Below the pieces are notes generated by a model. It was not told the origin of the DNA. It saw only the letters and a list, made by a program, of their open reading frames with translations, and did not search any database. Below, one piece after another: positions 1 through 11,061 of a stretch of DNA of 64,000 nucleotides; positions within the stretch are counted from its first letter, which is position 1; every line of letters starts with the position of its first letter. The stretch comes from Streptomyces tuirus (GTDB lineage Bacteria > Actinomycetota > Actinomycetes > Streptomycetales > Streptomycetaceae): contig NZ_AP023439.1 in assembly GCF_014701095.1 (NCBI RefSeq), positions 3,398,001-3,462,000 on the forward strand, given 5' to 3'. A program made the translations under genes and the position numbers.

Positions 1-32
1 GGGCCGCCGGCACACAGAGGTGCAGGCGGCCC
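1..32. terminator. Possible stem-loop at window edge
   Basis: An 8-bp inverted repeat (GGGCCGCC at 1-8, GGCGGCCC at 25-32) encloses a 16-nt loop. It lies 80 bp downstream of the leftward ALF-repeat gene and could end its transcript or that of a gene beyond the window. There is no T-tract, and the rest of 33-114 shows nothing. Confidence 0.3.
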
Positions 33-114
33 CGCCCGGATTGTCGGCGTTCCGGCGACCGGGCGTGCGGCAGGGGTGCCACCCGGGCGACGCCCTGTGG
101 TACGGCGCCGCCGG

Positions 115-702
115 TCAGGCGACCTGGTACCTGCCGACTTCCAGGAAGTGCCGCAGTGCTTCGGGTGTGTTGTCGTCCAGGGCGGCGTTGGCTGCCGCGC
201 GCAGGGCCGGGCTGATGGACGAATCGGCGAGGATGCGGGCGATGGCGACGCGGTCGTCCTCGGCCTGGGCGATGCGGTAGCCGGTCTCCAGCCAGGCGCG
301 TATCGCGTCGGAGTCGTTGGCGTCCAGGAGGGCGTTGACCTCGGCGATGACGCGCCGGCCGCTGTCGGGGTCGGCGAGCAGACGCGTGATGGCGACGCGG
401 TCGTCCTCGGCCTGGGCGATGCGGTAGCCGGTCTCCAGCCAGGCGCGCATCGCCTCGGGGTCGTTGGCGTCCAGGAGGGCGTTGGCTTCTCGTGTCACAC
501 GCCGGCCGCTGTCCGGGTCGGCGAGGATCCGGACTATGGCCACCCTCAGGTCGTCGGCGTCCGGCTCGTCCGCGGACGAGGACACTGGGGGCACCGTCAC
601 CGCGGTCGGTGCCGCCGTGGCGGCGAAGGACGGGGTGGCGAGCAGGAGGGCCGGGGCAAGGATGCCCGCGGCGATGCCGGGCGCTACCTGATGCAGTCGC
701 AA
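115..702 (-). CDS. Exported ALF-repeat protein
   Basis: A 195-aa protein. Residues 1-29 form a signal peptide (Arg near the N terminus, hydrophobic core, cleavage after PSFA). After a Thr/Pro/Ser linker come three copies of a 49-aa unit (about 52-195) with the pattern R-x-LAD-x-D-SGRRV, then LLDAND, then AWLETGYRIAQAEDD. This matches the short ALF repeats of actinobacterial secreted proteins, whose function is unknown. The first two copies are nearly identical at DNA level, implying recent duplication; the third has diverged. The start chosen is TTG at 702: it has a good GAGGAG site 8 nt upstream, and only this start places the signal peptide at the N terminus. The open frame running further upstream is chance. 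Confidence 0.8.
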   Translation of the reverse strand: MRLHQVAPGIAAGILAPALLLATPSFAATAAPTAVTVPPVSSSADEPDADDLRVAIVRILADPDSGRRVTREANALLDANDPEAMRAWLETGYRIAQAEDDRVAITRLLADPDSGRRVIAEVNALLDANDSDAIRAWLETGYRIAQAEDDRVAIARILADSSISPALRAAANAALDDNTPEALRHFLEVGRYQVA

Positions 703-941
703 GGGAAATGCTCCTCTTCGTTGGCGACGGAGGCGAGTTGAGGATGCCTCAGGACGTTCACTTGGGTGATGCTGCCACCTGGGTCTGACAGTGGCAGTCG
801 CCCCGCAGCGGTCGCAGGGCACCGTCGCCGCGGACGTGGCCGGTGTTTCATGGCGCCGCGCCTTCGAGAAGGGCGGCCTTGAGCGCGGCCCGTGGCTGTC
901 GGGGCATGATCGGGGCGAGACGATTCCTGGGGACGGTCCTG

Positions 942-1148
942 GTGTGGTCCGCGCGTGTGGTGGTGCGCGACGGGGTTCGGCTTGTCTGCCGGGACCAGGG
1001 CGGGCCGGGGGAGCCGGTCGTGCTGCTGCACAGCTTGGCCGGTCATGCGGGTGAGTGGGGGCCGGCGGATCCGGACCCCACTGAGACCAGAACTGAGACC
1101 GCCGACACCCGCGCGGCTCGCGCCCGACGCCGCCGCCGCATCCGCTGA
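942..1148 (+). pseudogene. N-terminal fragment of an alpha/beta hydrolase
   Basis: From about residue 13 this frame reads VVRDGVRLVCRDQGGPGEP followed by VVLLHSLAGHAGEW, the first strands and oxyanion-loop region (LLHSLAG) of an alpha/beta-hydrolase-fold esterase. Homology stops abruptly after GEW near 1056. The rest is low-complexity sequence, and the frame ends long before the nucleophile elbow. A family member would need about 200 more residues. The break lies 140 bp from tRNA-Thr, next to the motif ACTGAGACCAGAACTGAGAC, so truncation by a tRNA-targeted insertion or deletion is a reasonable inference. Confidence 0.5.
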
Positions 1149-1154
1149 CGACGA

Positions 1155-1187
1155 AACCCCAGGTCAGACAGCATCTGACCTGGGGTT
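1155..1187 (-). terminator. Rho-independent terminator of tRNA-Thr
   Basis: A perfect 14-bp inverted repeat (AACCCCAGGTCAGA at 1155-1168, mate at 1174-1187) with the 5-nt loop CAGCA. It begins 9 nt past the 3' end of the leftward tRNA gene, with a short T-run on the minus strand. Confidence 0.75.
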
Positions 1188-1195
1188 CCAAGGGA

Positions 1196-1268
1196 GCCCC
1201 CTGTCGGATTCGAACCGACGACCTACGCATTACAAGTGCGTTGCTCTGGCCAGCTGAGCTAAGGAGGC
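1196..1268 (-). tRNA. tRNA-Thr(UGU)
   Basis: A 73-nt cloverleaf read on the minus strand. The acceptor stem GCCTCCT pairs with AGGGGGC, the D arm is AGCTCAGCTGGCCAGAGC, the anticodon stem is ACGCA/TGCGT around loop CTTGTAA (anticodon TGT), and the T arm contains GGTTCGAATCC. The 3' CCA is not encoded, as is common in Streptomyces. A strong terminator follows. tRNA-Thr genes are frequent integration targets in actinomycetes, and the adjacent truncated hydrolase fits that. Confidence 0.93.
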
Positions 1269-1577
1269 GGGTGCCGTGTGGCGCGTTGCCGCGCGCGAGG
1301 GCGGCTCCACTGTACACAGAGCCCGTTACGCCGAGCCACGAAGTTCCGTTGCCGTGGGCCACGGCCGTCCCACCGTGGCATGCGGCCGTGACGTGCCGCT
1401 TCGAAAATTTCCGCGAAGTTCACCGGCCCGGAACTGCTGACAGACGTCTGAACGCCAGGTACCGTCCTGAGCCAGTTCACACACGTGGACTACACCACAA
1501 CGGAACACCCGTCGTGGCACCGCCTTCCTACTCGGATCGTCCGGCACGTTCCTGCCGGTAGAAGGGGTTCATTCACC
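1269..1577. promoter_or_regulatory. Intergenic region upstream of msiK
   Basis: A 309-bp noncoding stretch between the tRNA and msiK. It should hold the promoters of both. The only clear element is a 10-bp palindrome CAGACGTCTG at 1441-1450, too short to assign. I see no gene. Confidence 0.35.
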
Positions 1578-2666
<1,089 letters not shown>

Positions 2667-2715
2667 TCAACCAGCAAACGCACAACCCCGGGTGAATCAC
2701 CCAGGTTGACGACGA

Positions 2716-2745
2716 GGGCCCCGCAGCGTGCTGCGGGGCCCCTCT
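2716..2745 (+). terminator. Terminator of msiK
   Basis: A perfect 12-bp inverted repeat GGGCCCCGCAGC (2716-2727) and GCTGCGGGGCCC (2730-2741) with a 2-nt loop, followed by CTCTCGTTGT, 50 bp past the msiK stop. Confidence 0.85.
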
Positions 2746-2871
2746 CGTTGTCGACAAATACCCCGGCAGACCGGACGTTTCGAGCCGTGTGCGTCAACCC
2801 CCTACCCGGAAAGTGGCACTCTCTCATCCCCCGAACCGGTGACTAAATGTCTACAAACCATTACCGGGCGC

Positions 2872-2877
2872 TACCCT
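2872..2877 (+). promoter_or_regulatory. -10 box of a probable leaderless promoter
   Basis: TACCCT ends 7 nt before the GTG at 2885. No ribosome-binding site lies in between, so the transcript probably starts at or within a base of the start codon. Confidence 0.4.
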
Positions 2878-2884
2878 CACACGC

Positions 2885-3334
2885 GTGAAGCACTCCATGA
2901 ACCAACAGACGCGACGCGGCCAGGGCCCCGCCCGCCGGATCGGCCGCACCCTCGCATTCGTCCTGCCCGTCGTCCTGGTGCTCTCCGGGACCCTCGCGGT
3001 CACCCGAGTCAACTGGTCGGGGAACTCCACCGACCCGGTGCTCACCGCAGCGGACACCTCCGTGGGTTCCCCACGGGTCGCCAAGCGCGCCCCCCAGGAG
3101 ATCCTGCGGGACAAGCTGCTGACCGAACTGCAGGAGGAGGACCCGGGTGTCGCCCTCACCCACCTCCAGCAGGCCGTCAACGGCCGCCCGTCGCTGGCGA
3201 AGCACTGCGCGTCCATCGCCCGCGCCCTCGGCCAGGCCGCCGTCCGCGTCTACGGCCCCACCCGCGCCCAGTCCTACGCGCGCCCGGTCTGCGACACCGC
3301 CTTCGCCACCGGCGTCGCCGCGGCGCACAGCTGA
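2885..3334 (+). CDS. Small membrane-anchored exported protein, unknown function
   Basis: A 149-aa protein. Residues about 1-22 are basic (RRGQGPARRIGR), then a hydrophobic segment (about 23-42) acts as an uncleaved signal anchor. A roughly 100-residue extracytoplasmic part follows. It ends in a helical domain with two Cys (AKHCASIARAL and ARPVCDTAFA), which could form a disulfide outside the cell. I do not recognise a named family. The start is GTG at 2885; ATG at 2897 is an alternative. It lies alone between msiK and a sugar nucleotidyltransferase, transcribed the same way after a terminator. Confidence 0.7.
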   Translation: MKHSMNQQTRRGQGPARRIGRTLAFVLPVVLVLSGTLAVTRVNWSGNSTDPVLTAADTSVGSPRVAKRAPQEILRDKLLTELQEEDPGVALTHLQQAVNGRPSLAKHCASIARALGQAAVRVYGPTRAQSYARPVCDTAFATGVAAAHS

Positions 3335-3432
3335 GCGCACGCCCTGCCGACGGGTGGGAGGTCCATCACGGCTGACATGAGATCGATCGTCGGCCGCCGT
3401 CCCGGGCGGGACGCCACGTACAGTTCGTGTCC

Positions 3433-4161
3433 ATGAGCGATCCGAGCGCCGCGTCCCGCCCCGTTCAAGCCGTCGTGCTGGCCGGTGGCCAGGGCTCCCG
3501 GCTGCGTCCGTACACCGACGACCGGCCCAAGCCGATGGTCGAGATCCCCGGGACGGGCACGCCGATCATCGGCCACCAGTTGTCCTGGCTCGCCGACGAG
3601 GGCGTGACGGACGTCGTGGTCTCCTGCGGCCATCTCGCCGAGGTGCTGCAGAAATGGCTGGAGACGGCCGAGTTGCCCGTCTCCGTCACGACGGTCGTCG
3701 AGTCCGAACCGCTCGGACGCGGCGGCGGCCTCAAGTACGCCGCAGCGCATCTCCCCCACCCCGACCAGCCCTGGTACGCGACCAACGGGGACATCTGGAC
3801 GCGCTTCTCGCTGCGCGACATGGCCGATTTCCACGCCGAGCGCGATGCCGTCGCGACGCTGGCGCTGGCGCGGCCCCGGCTGCCGTGGGGGGCGGTGCAG
3901 ACCGACGGGTTCGGGCGTATCACCGACTTCATCGAGGCGCCGCCGTCGACGTTCGAGATCAACGCCGGCGTGTACGTCTTCTCCCCCGAGTTCGCCGGGC
4001 TGTTGCCGCACCGGGGTGACCATGAGCGGACGACGTTTCCCCATCTGGCCCGTGAGCGGCGGCTGGCCGGGTTCACGATTCCCCAGGGGTCGTACTGGCG
4101 GGCCATCGACACGGCGAAGGATCTGACCGAGGCGGCGAAGGAACTGGCGGCGGGGCGCTAA
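3433..4161 (+). CDS. NDP-sugar nucleotidyltransferase
   Basis: A 242-aa nucleotidyltransferase (NTP_transferase fold), which transfers NMP from NTP to a sugar 1-phosphate. The N-terminal signature VVLAGGQGSRLRPYTDDRPK followed by PMVEIPG is textbook, with the activating Lys in RPKPM. NGDIWTRF carries the metal-binding Asp, and the sugar pocket is in EINAGVYVFSPEF. Length matches short GT-A-type pyrophosphorylases with no C-terminal beta helix. The sugar is not deducible. ATG at 3433 is preferred over GTG at 3427. TACAGT at 3419-3424 suggests a near-leaderless transcript. Confidence 0.85.
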   Translation: MSDPSAASRPVQAVVLAGGQGSRLRPYTDDRPKPMVEIPGTGTPIIGHQLSWLADEGVTDVVVSCGHLAEVLQKWLETAELPVSVTTVVESEPLGRGGGLKYAAAHLPHPDQPWYATNGDIWTRFSLRDMADFHAERDAVATLALARPRLPWGAVQTDGFGRITDFIEAPPSTFEINAGVYVFSPEFAGLLPHRGDHERTTFPHLARERRLAGFTIPQGSYWRAIDTAKDLTEAAKELAAGR

Positions 4162-4181
4162 CCGCGCTGTCCAGTGTGCTT

Positions 4182-4617
4182 CGGCCGCGGGCCCGTCGTG
4201 GTCGCTCGCGCAGTTCCCCGCGCCCCTTAAGGGCGTCTGGCTCCCGGGCGTCGAAAGGTGCTCTCGGCATCGCATGCGGCCGCGGGCCCGTCGTGGTTGC
4301 TCGCGCAGTTCCCCGCGCCCCTGAAGGGCGTCTGGCTCCCGGGCATCCGAAAGTGCTCTCGGCATCGCACGCGGCCGCGGGCCCGTCGTGGTTGCTCGCG
4401 CAGTTCCCCGCGCCCCTTAGGGACGTCTGGCTCCCGGGCATCCGAAAGTGCTCTCGGCATCGCATGCCGCCGCGAGCCCGTCGTGGTCGCTCGCGCAGTT
4501 CCCCGCGCCCCTTAAGGGCGTCTGGCTCCCGGGCATCCGAAAGTGCTCTCGGCGTCGCACGCGGCCGCGGGCCCGTCGTGGTTGCTCGCGCCGTTCCCCG
4601 CGCCCCTTAAGGGCGTG
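4182..4617. repeat. Tandem repeat, 95-bp unit, about 4.6 copies
   Basis: Copies begin at 4182, 4277, 4372, 4467 and 4562 (the last is partial), with an exact 95-bp period. Each unit holds CAGTTCCCCGCGCCCCT, a sequence that I recall recurring in Streptomyces intergenic regions, followed by GGGCGTCTGGCTCCCGGGC. Copies differ at only a few positions. A 95-bp unit cannot keep a reading frame, so the array is noncoding. It lies between two convergent genes and directly abuts a terminator hairpin. Confidence 0.92.
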
Positions 4618-4621
4618 TGTG

Positions 4622-4655
4622 AAAAGGCCCCGCACCTCCCAGTGCGGGGCCTTTT
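4622..4655. terminator. Bidirectional terminator
   Basis: A perfect 14-bp inverted repeat (AAAAGGCCCCGCAC at 4622-4635, mate at 4642-4655), loop CTCCCA. The A-run and T-run flanks let it work on both strands, between the converging nucleotidyltransferase and DoxX genes. Confidence 0.88.
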
Positions 4656-4671
4656 CGTGTCCGGTCGGGGG

Positions 4672-6372
4672 CTAGCCCAGGAGGCCACCCACCAGGCCCG
4701 GGCGGCCTGTGGAGGAGCCGCCGCCCGTGCCGCCGGTCGAGCCCGTGCCGCCCGTTGCCGTGCCGCCGGAGGTGGGGCCGGTCGTGGTGCTCGGGGCCTG
4801 GTTCTCCGGGGTGGACTGCTGGGGCGGGGCCTGGCCCGCGGTGCCCTGGGTCTGGCTCGGGGAGCCACCGGTGACCGTGCCGGTGTCGCGCGTGGCGCCC
4901 GGCCTGGTCGTGGTGCCCGCGCTGGGGCTCGCCGAGCCGGCCGTGGCGCCCTGGGTGGGCGACGAGGAGGCCGACGGGGTCCGCTTGTCCTGCCGCTCGC
5001 CGGGCTCGCCCGGGAGCGGGGAGCCGGGCAGCTCGTTGCGCGGGGCCTCGCCGGGGCCCGGGACGACGACCCGGTCGGCGTCCCGGACGGCGCCGCCGAG
5101 CAGCGAGCCGACGAGCAGGGTGAGGCCGGTGGCGATGGCGGTGACGAGGGCGCCGCGGCGCAGCACGTAACGGCGCAGGTCCCAGATGTCGGCGCGGGGG
5201 CCGAGCCGGCGCCAGGCGCCGCCGGCGAGGCGGCCGTCGACGGAGTAGACGGGGGCGCCGGCGATGATCAGCGGGGACCAGGCGGCGAGGTAGATGATGT
5301 CGGGGGTCTCGTAGGCGGGGACGCTCTTCCAGCTGACCGTGACCAGCAGCGCGGCCGACAGCAGGGCGCCCAGGCACGCGGCGACGCGCTGCCAGCAGCC
5401 CAGCACCGTCAGGACGCCGACGATGACCTGCGCGAAGGCGATGACCAGACCGGCGCCGACCGGGTGCTCGAGGGCGAACTGGCGCAGCGGCTCGGCGACT
5501 TCCCACGGGTGCAGGGTGTTGAGCCACTTGACCATGGAGCCGCGCTTGCCGCCTTCGAAGTAGACGGGGTCGCACAGCTTGCCCATGCCGGCGTAGATCG
5601 AGATGAAGCCGAGGAAGACGCGCAGCGGGAGCAGGACGACGCCGAGGTTCATCCGGCGGCCCGGGTAGTAGGCGTGCCGGGCCGGGTCGTCGCCGTGCCG
5701 CTTGGCCCGGCGGCCGGTGTCGTCCGCGTCGGGGGCGGACTCCTCGAACTCGCCGTCCGCGTAGGCCGGTTCGTCGTAGGCACTGCCGACGGTGCGCATG
5801 GGCGGCAGCAGCCGGGTGCCGTCGGCGGGCTCGTGGGTGCGCTGGGGGCCGACGACCGGGGTCTCGACGGTCTGGGCGAGGTCGTCCCCGTAGCCGTCGC
5901 CGCCGTAGCCGCCGTAGCCCGCGCCCTGGTAGCCCGGGCCGTCGTAGCCGGGGCCGTCGTAGCCCGGTGCCACGCGGGAGATGACCTGGGTGGCTCCGGT
6001 GTCGGAGGCCGGCTCGTCGGCGTGGCGGACGCTCTCGTGCCGCACGGCTTGCAGGAGCCGGTGCGCGCCGGTGTCGTCGGGGGCGGATCTGCCGCTCCAG
6101 ACGACGGGCCGGCGGCGGGCGGTGGCCCCGTCCGCCTCGCTCCCCACCTGGGGGATGCGGGCGGTGTCCTCGGTGGCGGTCAGATGCCGTGCGACCCGGG
6201 GGGACTGGACGCGACGCGTCGATACGCCCAACTGCACGCGGAAACTCGCGTGATTGACGATGACCTGCGCCGGGTCGCTCGGCACCTTCACCATGCTCAG
6301 CGCGGGAGCGTCGTCGAGTCCCGACGAGCGGTCCCCCGTGGGTGTGCGGGGTGTTCTGGTGTCCACACTCAT
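4672..6372 (-). CDS. DoxX-family membrane protein with long disordered tails
   Basis: A 566-aa protein. Residues 1-240 are hydrophilic and disordered, with tandem GYDGPGY/GYGGYGG motifs at about 136-163. Residues about 241-390 hold the DoxX/DoxD domain: four membrane helices starting MNLGVVLLPLRVFLGF, with the hallmark loop YAGMGKLCDP. Another hydrophobic helix (about 410-430) precedes a Pro/Ser/Thr/Gly-rich tail ending in Gly repeats. DoxX proteins are integral membrane proteins linked to quinone or thiosulfate redox and oxidative-stress complexes; the function here is unproven. The ATG at 6372 has no convincing ribosome site. Confidence 0.82.
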   Translation of the reverse strand: MSVDTRTPRTPTGDRSSGLDDAPALSMVKVPSDPAQVIVNHASFRVQLGVSTRRVQSPRVARHLTATEDTARIPQVGSEADGATARRRPVVWSGRSAPDDTGAHRLLQAVRHESVRHADEPASDTGATQVISRVAPGYDGPGYDGPGYQGAGYGGYGGDGYGDDLAQTVETPVVGPQRTHEPADGTRLLPPMRTVGSAYDEPAYADGEFEESAPDADDTGRRAKRHGDDPARHAYYPGRRMNLGVVLLPLRVFLGFISIYAGMGKLCDPVYFEGGKRGSMVKWLNTLHPWEVAEPLRQFALEHPVGAGLVIAFAQVIVGVLTVLGCWQRVAACLGALLSAALLVTVSWKSVPAYETPDIIYLAAWSPLIIAGAPVYSVDGRLAGGAWRRLGPRADIWDLRRYVLRRGALVTAIATGLTLLVGSLLGGAVRDADRVVVPGPGEAPRNELPGSPLPGEPGERQDKRTPSASSSPTQGATAGSASPSAGTTTRPGATRDTGTVTGGSPSQTQGTAGQAPPQQSTPENQAPSTTTGPTSGGTATGGTGSTGGTGGGSSTGRPGLVGGLLG

Positions 6373-6500
6373 CTAACCGAGTGACGTCGCGTTAGGACAC
6401 TGCTTTGACCCGCCGGATCTGTCCGGACCCCGTCAAGCTTGTCCTCGTCGCCCCGATGACACCGGAATTACCCCGTACGGGTGAAGTTCCGGACGCGTGT

Positions 6501-7442
6501 TCAGCTGCGGCGGCGGGCCGCCTCGTACAGCACGATCCCCGCCGCGACACCGGCGTTGAGCGACTCGGCGCCGCCCGGCATCGGGATCCGCACCCGGACG
6601 TCACAGGTCTCCCCGACGAGCCGGGACAGTCCCTTGCCCTCACTGCCGACGACGATGACGACGGGGCCGTCCAGCGCCGGAAGCTCGCCGAGCTCGGCCT
6701 CGCCGTCGGCGGCCAGGCCGACGACCGTGATGCCGGCCTTCTTGTACGCCTCGAGCGTCCGGGTGAGGTTCGTGGCACGGGCGACCGGGGTGCGGGCCGC
6801 CGTACCGGCGGAGGTCTTCCAGGCACCGGCCGTCATGCCGGCCGCGCGGCGCTCGGGGACGACCACGCCATGCCCGCCGAAGGCGGAGACGGAGCGGACG
6901 ACCGCGCCGAGGTTGCGCGGGTCGGTGACGCCGTCGAGGGCGACGATCAGCGGGTCCACACCCTCGTCGTAGGCGGCGGACGCCAGGTCCTCGGGGTGGG
7001 CGTACTCGTACGGCGGGACCTGGAGGACCATGCCCTGGTGGTTGAGACCGTTGGTCATCCGGTCCAGCTCGGGACGCGGGGCCTCCATGAGGTTGATGCC
7101 GCCGCGCTCGGCGGCGACCTGGAGGGCCTCGCGCACCCGCTCGTCGTTGTCGATGAACTGCTGGACGTAGAGGGTGGAGGCCGGGACGCCCTCGCGCAGC
7201 GCCTCCAGGACCGGGTTGCGTCCGACGACCAGCTCGGACGTGCCCTTGCCGCCGCGCCCGCGCACGGTGGGCCGGCGGACGGCCTGCTTGGCCTTGGCAT
7301 TGGCGACGCGGTTCTTCTTGTGTCCCTTGCGCATCTCGGCGGGCGGGGTGGGGCCCTTGCCCTCCAGGCCCCGGCGCCGCTGGCCGCCACTGCCGACCTG
7401 CGCGCCCTTCTTGCCGGACATGCGGCGGTTGTTCGCGGCCAT
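6501..7442 (-). CDS. rlmB: 23S rRNA (guanosine-2'-O-)-methyltransferase RlmB
   Basis: A 313-aa SPOUT (TrmH) methyltransferase. Residues 1-70 form a basic Arg/Gly/Lys extension ([20 protein letters not shown]). Then comes the substrate-binding domain ([12 protein letters not shown]), and the catalytic knot domain has motif 1 [14 protein letters not shown], motif 2 [12 protein letters not shown] and motif 3 [18 protein letters not shown]. RlmB methylates G2251 (E. coli numbering) of 23S rRNA. It follows cysS on the same strand 69 bp downstream, the usual actinobacterial arrangement, so co-transcription with cysS is likely. Confidence 0.9.
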   Translation of the reverse strand: MAANNRRMSGKKGAQVGSGGQRRRGLEGKGPTPPAEMRKGHKKNRVANAKAKQAVRRPTVRGRGGKGTSELVVGRNPVLEALREGVPASTLYVQQFIDNDERVREALQVAAERGGINLMEAPRPELDRMTNGLNHQGMVLQVPPYEYAHPEDLASAAYDEGVDPLIVALDGVTDPRNLGAVVRSVSAFGGHGVVVPERRAAGMTAGAWKTSAGTAARTPVARATNLTRTLEAYKKAGITVVGLAADGEAELGELPALDGPVVIVVGSEGKGLSRLVGETCDVRVRIPMPGGAESLNAGVAAGIVLYEAARRRS

Positions 7443-7511
7443 TGAGCTACTCGTCTCCGTGAGTGTCGCGTACGTACGACTGCGTCCGTACGGCTGTGTA
7501 TGTCTGTTCCG

Positions 7512-8906
<1,395 letters not shown>

Positions 8907-8912
8907 CACTCC

Positions 8913-8918
8913 AGGGTA
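8913..8918 (-). promoter_or_regulatory. -10 box of cysS, leaderless
   Basis: TACCCT on the minus strand, with the 7th following base being the first base of the GTG at 8906. Confidence 0.45.
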
Positions 8919-9006
8919 GTGGGCCCCGGGGTGTGCCTCAGGACCTTCACCCCGGGGGCGCACACATTCGTGACATTGGCCATGAGAACGCCCCGGGCCC
9001 TTGTCT

Positions 9007-9501
9007 TCAGCCGGTTCGCACGACCAGCGCGGTGGCCACCGCCATCAGCCCTTCCTCCCGGCCGGGGAAGCCCAGGCCGTCGGTCGTCGCGCCCGACACC
9101 GACACCGGGGCCCCGGCCGCCTCCGACAGGAGTCTCTGGGCCTCGTCCCGGCGCTTGCCGATCTTCGGGCGGGGGCCCACCACCTGTACGGCGATGTTGC
9201 CGATGCGGAAGCCCGCCTCGCGCACGATGCGCGCGGCCTCCGTCAGGAGGGTGACTCCGGAGGCGCCGGACCACTCGGGGCGGCCCGTGCCGAAGTGCTG
9301 CCCGAGGTCGCCGAGACCCGCGGCGGAGAAGAGGGCGTTGCACGCGGCGTGGGCGACGACGTCCGCGTCGGAGTGGCCGGCCAGGCCCGGGCCCGCGTCC
9401 TCCCACTTCAGGCCGGCGCACCACAGCTCGCGGCCCTCCTCGAAGGCGTGGATGTCGGTACCGATGCCGACCTGGGGCAGAACGGGCTGGTCAGAAGCCA
9501 T
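9007..9501 (-). CDS. ispF: 2-C-methyl-D-erythritol 2,4-cyclodiphosphate synthase
   Basis: A 164-aa enzyme of the non-mevalonate isoprenoid pathway; it cyclises CDP-ME-2-phosphate to MEcPP with loss of CMP. Visible motifs: [10 protein letters not shown] (metal ligands Asp and His), [17 protein letters not shown] (His and Asp ligands), and the CDP-binding [11 protein letters not shown]. Family length is about 155-165 aa. It overlaps the upstream ispD by 11 nt, so translation is coupled. Confidence 0.95.
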   Translation of the reverse strand: MASDQPVLPQVGIGTDIHAFEEGRELWCAGLKWEDAGPGLAGHSDADVVAHAACNALFSAAGLGDLGQHFGTGRPEWSGASGVTLLTEAARIVREAGFRIGNIAVQVVGPRPKIGKRRDEAQRLLSEAAGAPVSVSGATTDGLGFPGREEGLMAVATALVVRTG

Positions 9502-10255
9502 CGTTGAGCCTCCTGCGGGCCAGGACCGCCTCCGCGAGGACCAGGTCCAGGGGACGGGTGACCTTGAACGCCTCCTCGTGGCCGGGGACGGCCACGACCG
9601 CGAGGCCGAGCTGCTCGACCATGCCGGCGTCGTCGGTGACCTCGCCGGTCACCGTCTCGTGGGCCCGCACCAGCGTGGCCCGGTCGAAGCCCTGCGGGGT
9701 CTGCACCGCCCGCAGCAGCGAGCGCTCGGGCGTGGCGACAACCGGCTCCGGCTCGCCGGGGGTGGCGGCGGGCTCGACCTGCTTGACCGTGTCGGCCAGC
9801 GGCAGCGCCGGCACCACGGCCGGCGCGCCGTCCCGTACGGCCTCGATCACGGCGTCGACCGTGTCCACCGGGACCAGCGGCCGGGCCGCGTCGTGGACCA
9901 GCACGATGTCGTGGCCGGGCGGCAGCGCGTCCAGGCCGAGCTTCACGGACTCCTGGCGGCTCTGCCCGCCCGGGACGACGAGGAAGTCCGTCCGCTCGGG
10001 CAGCGCGTGCGCGTCGAGCAGCGACTTGACCTCGGCGGCACCGTCGGGCGGGGCCACGACGACGACCAGGGAGACGGCGCGGGAGGCGGCCATCGCCCGG
10101 ATCGCGTGGATCAGCATGGGGGTGCCCCCCAGCGAGCGGAGTGCCTTGGGGGCGCCCGGACCGAGCCGGACACCCCGGCCGGCGGCCGGGATCACGGCCG
10201 CCGTACGGGCCGTGGAGGGACCTGCGGGCGGCGAGGGACGCGAATCGTCAGACAT
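9491..10255 (-). CDS. ispD: 2-C-methyl-D-erythritol 4-phosphate cytidylyltransferase
   Basis: A 254-aa enzyme that joins CTP and MEP to give CDP-ME, the step two before IspF. The nucleotide-binding N terminus is [16 protein letters not shown] with Lys in GAPKALRSL. The catalytic DAARP loop is [12 protein letters not shown], and the conserved QTPQGF motif is present. The first 14 residues (Ser/Pro-rich) exceed the usual start. Transcribed with ispF; the order carD, ispD, ispF, cysS, rlmB is typical of Streptomyces. Confidence 0.94.
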   Translation of the reverse strand: MSDDSRPSPPAGPSTARTAAVIPAAGRGVRLGPGAPKALRSLGGTPMLIHAIRAMAASRAVSLVVVVAPPDGAAEVKSLLDAHALPERTDFLVVPGGQSRQESVKLGLDALPPGHDIVLVHDAARPLVPVDTVDAVIEAVRDGAPAVVPALPLADTVKQVEPAATPGEPEPVVATPERSLLRAVQTPQGFDRATLVRAHETVTGEVTDDAGMVEQLGLAVVAVPGHEEAFKVTRPLDLVLAEAVLARRRLNDGF

Positions 10256-10578
10256 CGGTTCCTGTCAGGTTTGTGTGCTGGCCTGGCGTGGGTATGGCCT
10301 GGAGGAGTGCCGGGCGCGACGCGCTCGACCGGACCCTTCCGTGACGCCGGTCGAGCCGGCTGCCCGGGCCCGGCACGCCAGACAAACAACCGGGGCGTGA
10401 GTGATAACACACCTCGGGGTGGCGGTGCATCGGCATCAGGGAATGAACATGCCGCAGCGCCCGGCGACAGGGAATTCGTCATCGGGCACCGCGGCATTTC
10501 GATGTGCAGGCGCGCTCGATCAGCAGCCTTGATCAGCGGCAGCCTTGACAAGCGGAGCGCTGAGCGACCGGCTTCGCC
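10256..10578. other. Intergenic region between carD and ispD
   Basis: 323 bp with no credible gene. It separates carD from ispD on the same strand and presumably holds the carD terminator and ispD promoter. I could not identify either with confidence. Confidence 0.3.
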
Positions 10579-11061
10579 TCAGGAGGCGAGAACCTCGTCG
10601 AGCAGAGCTTCGGCCTTGTCCTCGTTGGTGTTCTCCGCGAGGGCCAGCTCGCTCACCAGGATCTGGCGGGCCTTGGCGAGCATGCGCTTCTCACCGGCGG
10701 AGAGTCCACGCTCACGCTCACGACGCCACAGGTCACGCACCACTTCCGCGACCTTGATGACATCGCCCGAGGCGAGCTTCTCCAGGTTTGCCTTGTATCG
10801 ACGGGACCAGTTCGTGGGCTCCTCGGCGTACGGCGCGCGCAGCACCTCGAAGACCCGGTCCAGCCCGTCCTGACCGACCACATCACGCACGCCGACGAAC
10901 TCCGCATTGTCCGCTGGCACACGTACCGTCAGGTCGCCCTGGGCGACCTTCAGCACCAAGTAGGTCTTGTCCACGCCTTTGATCTGGCGAGTTTCGATGG
11001 CCTCGATCAGCGCGGCCCCGTGATGGGGATAGACCACGGTGTCGCCAACCTTGAACGTCAT
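10579..11061 (-). CDS. carD: CarD-family RNA polymerase-binding regulator
   Basis: A 160-aa CarD/CdnL protein, a global regulator that stabilises open complexes at sigma-HrdB promoters. The N-terminal Tudor-like RNA-polymerase-interaction domain (about 1-65) reads [18 protein letters not shown]. The C-terminal helical DNA-binding domain contains the conserved [17 protein letters not shown], including the Trp that wedges into the upstream edge of the bubble. Length matches the mycobacterial protein (162 aa). A GGAAGGGG site lies upstream of ATG 11061. Confidence 0.94.
   Translation of the reverse strand: MTFKVGDTVVYPHHGAALIEAIETRQIKGVDKTYLVLKVAQGDLTVRVPADNAEFVGVRDVVGQDGLDRVFEVLRAPYAEEPTNWSRRYKANLEKLASGDVIKVAEVVRDLWRRERERGLSAGEKRMLAKARQILVSELALAENTNEDKAEALLDEVLAS

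Noticed and set aside
1441..1450. CAGACGTCTG as an msiK operator
   Set aside because: Ten bases of palindrome is expected by chance at this GC and it matches no sugar-regulator consensus that I know.
4182..4617. CRISPR or coding repeats
   Set aside because: Whole 95-bp units are repeated without variable spacers and frames do not persist.
4543..6384. A 613-aa open frame on the plus strand
   Set aside because: It is antisense to the DoxX gene, made of Gly/Ala/Arg/Asp-rich shadow sequence with no domain; the minus strand has clear DoxX helices.
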